The notes under the pieces were generated by a model. That model was not told where the DNA came from and made no database searches. It saw only the letters and a list, made by a program, of their open reading frames with translations. The position numbers were made by a program, and so were the translations under genes. 33,753 bases of DNA from Bacillota bacterium (GTDB lineage Bacteria; Bacillota; Clostridia; Christensenellales; CAG-138), in the NCBI GenBank assembly GCA_023399275.1, contig JAEWQH010000092.1, positions 1 through 33,753 of the forward strand, written 5' to 3'. Positions 8,566-15,792 of the stretch are shown piece after piece. The number at the start of each line of letters is the position of its first letter. Position 1 is the stretch's first letter.

Positions 8566-10311
8566 ATGGGTGCCGAACAACAGCCGCTCAACGAACAGGA
8601 TCGCGTCTATATGGTTGTGACGGACCGGTTTTCGGACGGAAACCCCGCCAACAACGGCGTGCTCGGACGAGAATACCGCCCCGGAGACCTGCATTACTAT
8701 CAGGGCGGCGATTGGTCGGGCCTGAAGGATCAACTCGCCTACATCAGACGGCTGGGGTTTACGGCAGTCTGGATGTCTCCGCCGCAGGACAACGCGCTGT
8801 TTAGCCGCACCGCCGACGAAGCTGGATACCACGGATACTATACGCGCGACTTCAACAGCACGAACCCGCACTTTGGAACGAAGCAGGAGCTTGCCCGCCT
8901 GATGGATGAAGCGCGGTCGCAGGGGATCAAGATGATCCTCGACGCGCAGCTCAACCATACGGCAAACTATCTGAGCGAATCCGGTGACGGATTCGACACG
9001 GCATATGGGAAGCCCGCTCCGCCGTTTGACGACCCGAGCTGGTATCATCATATGCCGCAGGCGATCGCGGACTTCAGCAATATCTTCCAGCGGCATTATT
9101 GCAGCCTCGGCGGGTTGAGCGACCTTGCGCAGGAAAATCCCGCGTGCTGGCGCGCGCTTTGCGATGCGTACCGGTCGGACGATGGGCGGCGCGGATGGAT
9201 GTCGTATGGATTTGCGGCGGCGCGGATCGACGCGGTGATGGAGGTGCCGGAGCGGTTTTTGACCGCGTTTGAACGGCATATCCGCGTTCCCTGCTTCGGG
9301 GAAGCGTACACGGGCATCGTTTCGGAAAACGCAGCCTTTCAAAAGCATATCTGGAGCGTGCTCGATTTTCCGCTGCACTTTCGCATGAACAACGTTTTTT
9401 TTGAAGGAGCGGGTTGGGAAAAGGTTCAGGAGATTTTTGACCAGGACGGGATGTATCGTTCCGAAACGAGTTTGCTGACATTTTTAGACAATCACGACCG
9501 CGCGCGGTTTTTGCAAAACGCAGCCGATCATTATGATAAACTGCGCCTGGCGCTTGCGTTTTTGTATTGTGTGCGCGGCATTCCGATCGTATATTACGGA
9601 ACCGAGCAGGCGCTCGGCGGGGACTGGTGCTATACCGACGCTCTGGTCAATGACGTAAACCGCCAGATGATGCCGGGCTATGATGAAACAGCGCCGCTTT
9701 ACACCTGGATTCGTCGCTTGAACGAGATCCGTTCGGTCTTTTCGGATACGCTTTGTTTTGGCAAACAGAACACGATACATCTGGCGCAAGGGGATCCCGT
9801 TTTTGCCGTGTTGCGCACAGGACAGGTGGAACCGGATATAATACTGGGCGTGTTTAACAACTCGCCGGTTTTACAGCGCCGTGTGCTTCAATTGGGAGAT
9901 ATACAGAAAAACGGATATTGGGTGAATCTCTTGCACACGGATGAAGCGGTGCATTTCAAGGAAGGTGAATGCCATGTAACCCTTGCGCCGTATGGAGCGC
10001 TCTTATTGACAAAACGGAAAGCGACCGGCTTTGTCCCTGCGCCGGTGAAGCGCACGGCCATACGGATTCGATACGACTGCGGCTGGGGAAACGCGCTGTA
10101 TCTGCGCGGGGACACCGCACCGCTGAACTGGGAAAGAGGGCTTCGCTGCGACTGCGTTGGGCCGGATCTTTGGCAATGCGTTCTGGAGCGTCCGTCCGGC
10201 GGCCGCATAGCATTTAAGGCCTTGGTGAACGACGCCATTTGGGAGAGCGGCGAGAATCACTGCGTTACAGCTTACGGGAATATCGAGATTCGACCGGCAT
10301 TCTGTAAATGA
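8566..10311 (+). CDS. Cytoplasmic CGTase/maltogenic amylase-like GH13 enzyme with CBM20-like tail
   Basis: A 581-residue alpha-amylase family protein. Its opening VVTDRFSDGNPANN and GGDW, and the later GYHGYYTRDF, resemble cyclodextrin glucanotransferases (GH13_2). Catalytic residues are in place: region I DAQLNH (126-131), nucleophile D222 in ARIDAV, general acid E246 in FGEAYTG, and D308 in FLDNHD. Region II is odd: the usual Lys-His pair two and three residues after the nucleophile's neighbour is replaced by Met-Glu (AVME). The last 90 residues (about 490-581) resemble a CBM20 starch-binding domain, with NALYLRGD, LNWERG and an AIWESGEN motif. No signal peptide is present, unlike secreted CGTases, so it should act on imported maltodextrins or cyclodextrins inside the cell. 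It starts 4 bp after the permease stop. Cyclomaltodextrinase or a disproportionating enzyme are open alternatives. Confidence 0.85.
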   Translation: MGAEQQPLNEQDRVYMVVTDRFSDGNPANNGVLGREYRPGDLHYYQGGDWSGLKDQLAYIRRLGFTAVWMSPPQDNALFSRTADEAGYHGYYTRDFNSTNPHFGTKQELARLMDEARSQGIKMILDAQLNHTANYLSESGDGFDTAYGKPAPPFDDPSWYHHMPQAIADFSNIFQRHYCSLGGLSDLAQENPACWRALCDAYRSDDGRRGWMSYGFAAARIDAVMEVPERFLTAFERHIRVPCFGEAYTGIVSENAAFQKHIWSVLDFPLHFRMNNVFFEGAGWEKVQEIFDQDGMYRSETSLLTFLDNHDRARFLQNAADHYDKLRLALAFLYCVRGIPIVYYGTEQALGGDWCYTDALVNDVNRQMMPGYDETAPLYTWIRRLNEIRSVFSDTLCFGKQNTIHLAQGDPVFAVLRTGQVEPDIILGVFNNSPVLQRRVLQLGDIQKNGYWVNLLHTDEAVHFKEGECHVTLAPYGALLLTKRKATGFVPAPVKRTAIRIRYDCGWGNALYLRGDTAPLNWERGLRCDCVGPDLWQCVLERPSGGRIAFKALVNDAIWESGENHCVTAYGNIEIRPAFCK

Positions 10312-10423
10312 CGCCAAGACGATATCCGGATTGCCGCGATCAAGAGAGCCGGAGGTCGGAGCCGGATGATCAGACGATCCGGCAGGCCTATCCCCAAAAC
10401 GGCATGCGAATTTTTGACAGGCT

Positions 10424-10449
10424 GAGGCTCGCGCACGCGAGCCTCTTTT
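10424..10449 (+). terminator. Intrinsic terminator of the sugar transporter/GH13 operon
   Basis: The stem GAGGCTCGC (10424-10432) / GCGAGCCTC (10437-10445) with loop GCAC is followed directly by TTTT. It ends the rightward operon 112 bases after the GH13 stop codon, before the convergent carboxypeptidase gene. On the other strand no T tract follows the stem. Confidence 0.85.
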
Positions 10450-10466
10450 GTGTAGCGTCGGTTAAC

Positions 10467-11825
10467 TTACAAGCGCGCGCCCCGTCGAATTTTGAGCACG
10501 ACCAGAACGATCAGGCTGATGCACAACAAAACGCTCAGCCCGCCAAACACATAGACCCCGATGTGCAAGCCGGAGAAGAAGCTGCCGGTCTCGGCGTCGG
10601 CAGGAGGTTCCGGAGTGCTTTCCGGCAGGGCGAGCGTTGGCGTGGGGGTTGGGAGCGCATCCGTATCCGCGATGAGTTCGCCGTTGAACAGCGCGCGGCC
10701 TTCGTAAGAGCAGGAGATGGTGCCGACAGCGTCCCCGGCCTTTGCGTCTGCGAGGTCCTCTTCCAGCTCGGTCGTGACCTCGATGGAGGAGGGATCGGCG
10801 GCAAGCGCCTTTGCCATGTCGTTCGGCAGGCGGCGCACGGCGTCCTCATCAAACTGCGCGGAGACGGAGAACGACGAGGCTGCGCCCGTTGGAGTCACCT
10901 CGGTGGAATAGGTGAAATCCAGCGACGCCGGCGTGACCTGCGTGTAGCTGTTTTCCAGCGTATATTCAAGCAGGAATTTCGCGTTGCCAAATACCTTCGG
11001 CATCCGCCGGTGCATATCGTAGCTCGTGGCATCCTCGGCGCCGATCAAAACGACGATCACCTCCGCGCCGTCGAGCGCGCCGGCCGCGACGAGGCATTTG
11101 CCGCCATTGACGGTACTGCCCGTCTTGCCGCCGATGCACAGCTCGGTGTAAACGTCGCTGGTGGAAGGATCATCCGAGATCAGGCGGTTGGAGTTCTCCA
11201 GCACGTCCGCTTTTTTGCGCACGCCGTTTGCTTCGATCGTGTACTTCGCCGTGGAGATGATCTCGCGGAACTTTTCGTTTTTTAACGCGTAGGCCATCAG
11301 CAGCGCCATGTCGCGGGCCGTCGAATACTGTGTGCCCCGAAACGCGCCGCTGGCGTTGACGAAGTGGGAGTTTACCATGCCCAGCTCCGCCGCCTTGGCG
11401 TTGGCGAGCTCCGAGAATGCAGCGACGCTGCCCGCGACGTGCGTCGCCAGCAGGAGCGCCGCGTCGTTGCCGGAGACCAGCATCAGCCCGTGCAGCAGGT
11501 CGTTGACGCTCAGTGTTTCTCCCGCGTAGACGTCCATCAGCGAGTTGGACTCCTTGAGGTTGGCGGCCTGTTTGGTGACGACGACGGGCTCGTCATAGTC
11601 CGTCACATGCTCCAGCGTGAGGATACAGGTCATGATCTTCATCGTGCTGGCGGGGATGCAGTGCTCATCCGGATCGCGCTCGTAGTAGACGATGGAGGGA
11701 TCCTCCGCGTCCACAACGATATAGTAAGGGGCGACGATATCCACATCCGGCGGGTCGTTGCTGATCTTGGCAGGCGCCGGCAACAGCATCAGCGTAGCCA
11801 GCAGCAGGGCGAGTACTCTGTTCAT
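10467..11825 (-). CDS. D-alanyl-D-alanine carboxypeptidase (peptidase S11, DacA/DacF-like)
   Basis: A 452-residue exported penicillin-binding protein that removes the terminal D-alanine from peptidoglycan stem peptides. A signal peptide covers about 1-19. The three active-site motifs are all present: STMK with nucleophile S60 and K63, SGN at 118-120, and KTG at 234-236. A beta-rich C-terminal domain (about 285-370) follows, then a Pro-Thr linker (PTPTPTLALP near 390) and a single transmembrane helix (about 422-444) ending in a basic KIRRGARL tail. It is therefore anchored by a C-terminal membrane span rather than the amphipathic helix of E. coli DacA. The start has a GAGGAT upstream at a somewhat long 11-base spacing. 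It converges on the amylase operon and stands alone. Confidence 0.93.
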   Translation of the reverse strand: MNRVLALLLATLMLLPAPAKISNDPPDVDIVAPYYIVVDAEDPSIVYYERDPDEHCIPASTMKIMTCILTLEHVTDYDEPVVVTKQAANLKESNSLMDVYAGETLSVNDLLHGLMLVSGNDAALLLATHVAGSVAAFSELANAKAAELGMVNSHFVNASGAFRGTQYSTARDMALLMAYALKNEKFREIISTAKYTIEANGVRKKADVLENSNRLISDDPSTSDVYTELCIGGKTGSTVNGGKCLVAAGALDGAEVIVVLIGAEDATSYDMHRRMPKVFGNAKFLLEYTLENSYTQVTPASLDFTYSTEVTPTGAASSFSVSAQFDEDAVRRLPNDMAKALAADPSSIEVTTELEEDLADAKAGDAVGTISCSYEGRALFNGELIADTDALPTPTPTLALPESTPEPPADAETGSFFSGLHIGVYVFGGLSVLLCISLIVLVVLKIRRGARL

Positions 11826-11988
11826 GTTTGTTGCGCATCCTCAAGTAAATGATGAAATATGGTACGATGCCGTTCGATGAACCTTATCATACTACACCAT
11901 TGTGGCACACGGCGCGTGATCCGGCAACAGTTCACGGAAAATTACGGTTTGTTTGCGGCCGGAGGCCGGCGGAACCGCAAAGCGGGAT

Positions 11989-12017
11989 TTGACATTTTTT
12001 GCGCTTGTCACTATCAT
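11989..12017 (+). promoter_or_regulatory. Strong promoter of the surface glycan operon
   Basis: A consensus -35 TTGACA (11989-11994), a 17-bp spacer containing six T, and a -10 TATCAT (12012-12017). Transcription would begin near 12024, only about 12 bases before the start of the small membrane protein gene. TGACA (11990-11994) and TGTCA (12006-12010) form an inverted repeat within the promoter that could be an operator. Confidence 0.7.
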
Positions 12018-12035
12018 ATGACTGAGGGAAAAACG

Positions 12036-12188
12036 ATGAAACGAAAAACGGATCCATTGACGAGGCTTTTGATCTTCAACGCGCTGTTTCTGGCGCTTTC
12101 CATCATGATTACGATCAATCTTTGGGAGACGGGCGGCAGAGAAACCGCCCCGCAAAGCACGCCTGCGCTCACGCAGTCCGCCGGATGA
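12036..12188 (+). CDS. 50-residue single-span membrane protein
   Basis: A small open frame with a good context: promoter 11989-12017, GAGGG at 12024-12028, and ATG at 12036 seven bases later. The protein begins with a basic segment MKRKTDPLTR, has one hydrophobic helix LLIFNALFLALSIMITINLW (about 11-30), and ends in a short polar Thr/Pro/Gln tail. The predicted topology is either a type II membrane anchor or an uncleaved signal. No family is recognised. It heads the row of genes for the large fusion protein, glycosyltransferase and ligase, which suggests a role as an accessory subunit of that membrane system, but this is only positional. A longer reading from an in-frame ATG at 12018 has no ribosome binding site. 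Confidence 0.6.
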   Translation: MKRKTDPLTRLLIFNALFLALSIMITINLWETGGRETAPQSTPALTQSAG

Positions 12189-12318
12189 GGGGATTGATTC
12201 CTTTCGTTTTGACGCGCCGAAGGGCGCTGCTCACAACGGCCCGGCACGGCGCTGCGGCCGGGAGACGATATCACACATTTCCGCCGCGGACAACATGCGG
12301 CGCCAAGGAGTACGGTAC

Positions 12319-14796
12319 ATGGTTTTGAAAAGCGTCTACGGTTCTAAATTGATCAGGAGCGCAGCCGCTTTTTTTCTGCTGGGCGCCATGCTCTTGCCTG
12401 CGGTTCACGCGGCGCGGGCAGAGGCGGACGAGCCGGTCGAACTGACCGCGCTTTGTGATTTTACGCTGCCGGAGCGTCTGGCGGACTTTGAGCCGCGGTT
12501 GACGGATGTACGCTATAACTCCCGCATCTCGTTTTCGAAGGACGAAGCGCTCGAGATCACGCTTGCGGACGGGGCAAGAGGGCTCTACATCGCCTGGCAT
12601 ACCGCGCCGGAAGCGGCGACGGTATACGCGCTGGATGCTGCGGGCAGCGTGCTGGAGACGACAAGCGCCAACCCGGACCTGCTCAATGACTACTACGTTT
12701 TGCCGGAGGGCTGCGCGCGCGTGCGCATCGCCGGAACAAAGGGCTTTGCCATCTCCGAAGTGCGGCTCTACGACGCGCAGACGCCGCCGGAGACGCTCTG
12801 CATCATGCAGGCGCAGCAGGCGCGGCCGAAGGTGATGCTCGTTGCCGCGCATACGGCGGACGAATCGTATTATTTCGGCAGCCTGCTGCCGTATCTTTCC
12901 GGCGGAGATGCGGCGCTGGTGTTTCTCTCCAGTGAGAACCGTCAGGCGCAGCAGGAGGCCATCGAGGCGCGCTATGCGCTCGGCTCGCGTACGCAGCCGA
13001 TCTTCGGGAGCTTTCCGTTTTACCGCAGCGCGATCGATCTCAAGCGGCTGTACACCTATGTGGAGAAGGCGGATGTCAACGAGTGGCTGATCCGGCTTTT
13101 CCGCCGCTACCAGCCGGATACGGTCGTCACGCACGCCGCAGCCGCGGAAGACGATATCGGCATGCACCAGCTTGCGAGCACGCATGTGCTGCTTGCCGCC
13201 AGCCTGGCGGCCGATGAGAGCAAGGAGTATGTCAGCGAACGCGAATACGGCGTTTGGCAGATGCGCGCGGTCTATCAGCATCTGGATCTGGGTACAAGCC
13301 CGCTGTACGACACGCAGGCGCCGCTGGATGGGTTCGGAGGAGAGAGCGCCGTCTCGCTTGCGCAGGCGGGGTTTGACCGCTACACCAGCCTGCAGATCTA
13401 TCGTGCCGCGGTGAGCGACACGCCATACTTTGTGCAGACCTATCCGCAAGAGGCGTCCCAAGCGCAGAGCGCAAGCGAACTGCTGGCGTTGCTCTCTTCG
13501 TTGGAGGGGCCTGCCGCGCTGCCGAACGCCGCCATAACGCCGGCGCCGACGAACACGCCTGAGCCGGAGCAAACGAGCGCGCCCGCGTCCGAACAGGCAC
13601 AGGAAGCGTCGGATTCGGAGTCGGCGACGCTCGCGCCTGCCACCATACGCCACATCGGCGGGGGGCTGCTGCTATTGGGCGCGGTCTGTGCAGCGGGCGC
13701 TTTTTGGATGTATCGGCGCGAAAAGGATGCGCGTAAGCGCCGCCTTTCCCTCGTCGGCGTTGCCGCGGGCGCGCTGTTGCTGCTCGGTGGTGCGGCCGTG
13801 CTGCTGTTTGGCGGCAGGGCTGCGGCGCAGACTGACCCGGCGCTTGCGTCAACGCCCTCACCCACGCCCACGCCCGCGCCTACCGCTTCGCCGGAGCCGA
13901 GCGCAACGCCGGACGAGGCCGAGGCGGCAGACGATGCGGCGTTTGCTTCCCATTTCCGGCAGGAGGGCGATCCGGAGGAAGTCGTGGTCTTCGACGATGA
14001 AAACGGCATCTACGAATACCGCAGCGATACGCTTGCCGTCGAAATCCGCCGTATCATTCGAACCGAGGGGAAGCCGCTTGCATACTATGTAGCGCACATC
14101 TACGAGCGTGAGGTGGATTCCTACCGCACCGGTTTTGGCTCGGTGCGCATCAACGGCAGGGACACGACCGACGCCTGCGTGATGGCGCGCCGCTACCGTG
14201 CCGTGCTTGGAATGACGGGGGATAACCTGCTGCATTCCGACTATAACCGCGGCATGATGCTGCGCGACGGGCGCATCTTCCGCTCGCAGACCGCCGTATC
14301 CATGATGGCGCTGACGGAGGATTTCTCGATGCGCATCTATTTTGCCAATGATACCGCCATGCTCAACGAGATCGACGAGGGCACGCAGGATACGTTTGCT
14401 TTCGGCCCGCCGCTGGTGATCGACGGCGTCGCCTGCGAAAACGTCGATCAGGACCGCGTGGGGCGCATCAATCCGCGCGCGGGGCTGGGGCTTGTCGAGC
14501 CGGGGCACTTTGTCGCCATCGTAGTGGACGGGCGGCTGCCGTATTATAGCCATGGCGTGCTGCTCTCCGACTTTGCGCAGATGTTTCTCGACGAGGGCTG
14601 CGTGATGGCCTACAACCTCGACGGCGGCGCCTCCGCCACGATGGTGTTCATGGGCGAATACATCAACAAGCGCGCGGAGAACCACTACCGCTCCGTGCCG
14701 GATCAGCTTCTCTGGGGCTACTCCGAGCTGGTGCCCGGCGAGGACGAGCCGTATCAGTTGCAGGGGACGGTTCCGCAGAGCTGGACAAAGGATTGA
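12319..14796 (+). CDS. Exported LmbE-like/phosphodiester glycosidase (NAGPA) fusion protein
   Basis: An 825-residue membrane protein with five parts. A signal peptide covers about 8-35. A beta-rich domain (about 38-155) follows. An LmbE/PIG-L-like domain (about 168-385) starts with VMLVAAHTADES, where the usual HPDDE reads HTADE (178-182); the metal-binding histidine and aspartate remain but the catalytic-base aspartate is alanine. Further on, GMHQ (281-284) stands where the HxDH motif is expected. Next come a Pro/Ala/Glu linker and two membrane helices (about 446-465 and 478-498) around a basic loop RREKDARKRR, so both flanking parts face outside. After a Pro-Thr linker, the NAGPA domain (about 570-800) carries INPRAGLGLV, IVVDGR and YNLDGGAS, the signatures of phosphodiester glycosidases. 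The start at 12319 is chosen because AAGGAG lies 8 bases upstream and the signal peptide follows. Activity on a surface glycan is inferred. Confidence 0.85.
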   Translation: MVLKSVYGSKLIRSAAAFFLLGAMLLPAVHAARAEADEPVELTALCDFTLPERLADFEPRLTDVRYNSRISFSKDEALEITLADGARGLYIAWHTAPEAATVYALDAAGSVLETTSANPDLLNDYYVLPEGCARVRIAGTKGFAISEVRLYDAQTPPETLCIMQAQQARPKVMLVAAHTADESYYFGSLLPYLSGGDAALVFLSSENRQAQQEAIEARYALGSRTQPIFGSFPFYRSAIDLKRLYTYVEKADVNEWLIRLFRRYQPDTVVTHAAAAEDDIGMHQLASTHVLLAASLAADESKEYVSEREYGVWQMRAVYQHLDLGTSPLYDTQAPLDGFGGESAVSLAQAGFDRYTSLQIYRAAVSDTPYFVQTYPQEASQAQSASELLALLSSLEGPAALPNAAITPAPTNTPEPEQTSAPASEQAQEASDSESATLAPATIRHIGGGLLLLGAVCAAGAFWMYRREKDARKRRLSLVGVAAGALLLLGGAAVLLFGGRAAAQTDPALASTPSPTPTPAPTASPEPSATPDEAEAADDAAFASHFRQEGDPEEVVVFDDENGIYEYRSDTLAVEIRRIIRTEGKPLAYYVAHIYEREVDSYRTGFGSVRINGRDTTDACVMARRYRAVLGMTGDNLLHSDYNRGMMLRDGRIFRSQTAVSMMALTEDFSMRIYFANDTAMLNEIDEGTQDTFAFGPPLVIDGVACENVDQDRVGRINPRAGLGLVEPGHFVAIVVDGRLPYYSHGVLLSDFAQMFLDEGCVMAYNLDGGASATMVFMGEYINKRAENHYRSVPDQLLWGYSELVPGEDEPYQLQGTVPQSWTKD

Positions 14797-14833
14797 CACC
14801 ACGCCGGCAAAGCCGGACGAGAGGACGGAGCAT

Positions 14834-15748
14834 ATGGAACGAGCGGATGGTCTGCGGCACGCTTACCTGATTACGGTGCACAATAAAAAAGCGCAGCTGC
14901 TCAACCTGCTGCGGTTGCTCGATGACCCGGAAAACGACATCTACCTGCACATCGATAAAAAAGCACAGGGGTTTTCGGAGGAGGAGCTGGCATCGGCCGC
15001 GCCTGGAAGCCGCGTGGCGTTTGTGCCGCGGTTGGACGCGCGCTGGGGCAGTGAGACGTTCATCGACGCGATCCTCTCACTGCTTGCGCTGGCAAGCCGG
15101 GAGGAGCATGCGTTTTATCACCTGCTCTCCGGCGTTGACCTGCCGCTGAAACCGCAGGCGGAGATACGCGCCTTCTTTGCGGAGCACGCGGGTGAGGAAT
15201 TCGTCTCCTTTGAGCGGGAGACGGCAAAGCCCCATGTCATCGAAGGCAGGATCGCCCGCTGGCACTGGCGGCGGCCGGTGCATCCGCTGCTCAAAAAGCT
15301 GGATCGAAGGCTCGCGCCGGCTTCGGCCGCGCTGCAGGAAAGGCTCGGCGTTAACCGGATCCGAAACGCGCCCTTCGTATTTCAAAAGGGCGGTGTATGG
15401 TTTTCCGTTACACATGCGCTGGCGCGTTATGCGGTGGAGACCATGCCGCGGTATCGGGCATATTACCGCCACTCCTCCTGCGCGGATGAGATCTGGCTGC
15501 AGACGCTCGTCGCCAATTCGCCTTTTATGGAGAAGCGGGCGTTTTCGGGCTGGGACGATGAGATGGCGGCAAGCATGCGCTATGTGGACTGGTCCGGTGG
15601 CGGCGCGTCCCCGCGCACGCTGACAACAGCGGACTACGATATGCTCATGGACAGCGGCATGCTTTTTGCGCGGAAGTTTGACGACGCAGTGGATGCGGAC
15701 GTGATCCGCCGCATCCGTGAACGATTGGCTCCAGGCACAGGAGAGTAA
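14834..15748 (+). CDS. GT14-type glycosyltransferase (core-2/I-branching beta-1,6-GlcNAc transferase family)
   Basis: A 304-residue protein of the Branch (GT14) family. It opens with HAYLITVHNKKAQLLNLLRL, followed by IYLHIDKK, then YHLLSGVDLPLK and SCADEIWLQTLVANSP, which together are the typical landmarks of bacterial GT14 enzymes. There is no signal peptide or membrane segment, so it acts at the cytoplasmic face. Family members move GlcNAc or xylose in beta linkage onto an acceptor glycan. It lies 37 bp after the fusion gene and 44 bp before the O-antigen ligase-like gene, with the ribosome binding site GGACGGAG. This context points to branching or side-chain addition on a surface polysaccharide. 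The exact sugar is not predictable. Confidence 0.87.
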   Translation: MERADGLRHAYLITVHNKKAQLLNLLRLLDDPENDIYLHIDKKAQGFSEEELASAAPGSRVAFVPRLDARWGSETFIDAILSLLALASREEHAFYHLLSGVDLPLKPQAEIRAFFAEHAGEEFVSFERETAKPHVIEGRIARWHWRRPVHPLLKKLDRRLAPASAALQERLGVNRIRNAPFVFQKGGVWFSVTHALARYAVETMPRYRAYYRHSSCADEIWLQTLVANSPFMEKRAFSGWDDEMAASMRYVDWSGGGASPRTLTTADYDMLMDSGMLFARKFDDAVDADVIRRIRERLAPGTGE

Positions 15749-15792
15749 CGACGCCTTGGTGCGCGGCAAGCGCGCCGGAAACAGGGGGAAGC

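Noticed and set aside
12189..12318. A terminator between the small membrane protein and the first fusion gene
   Set aside because: GC-rich inverted stretches exist (CCCGGC near 12240 with GCCGGG near 12257), but no T tract follows; it is probably a spacer within one transcript.
12271..13653. A 460-residue minus-strand frame opposite the first fusion gene
   Set aside because: Extremely arginine-rich, without motifs, and antisense to a clear signal-peptide protein; a GC artefact.
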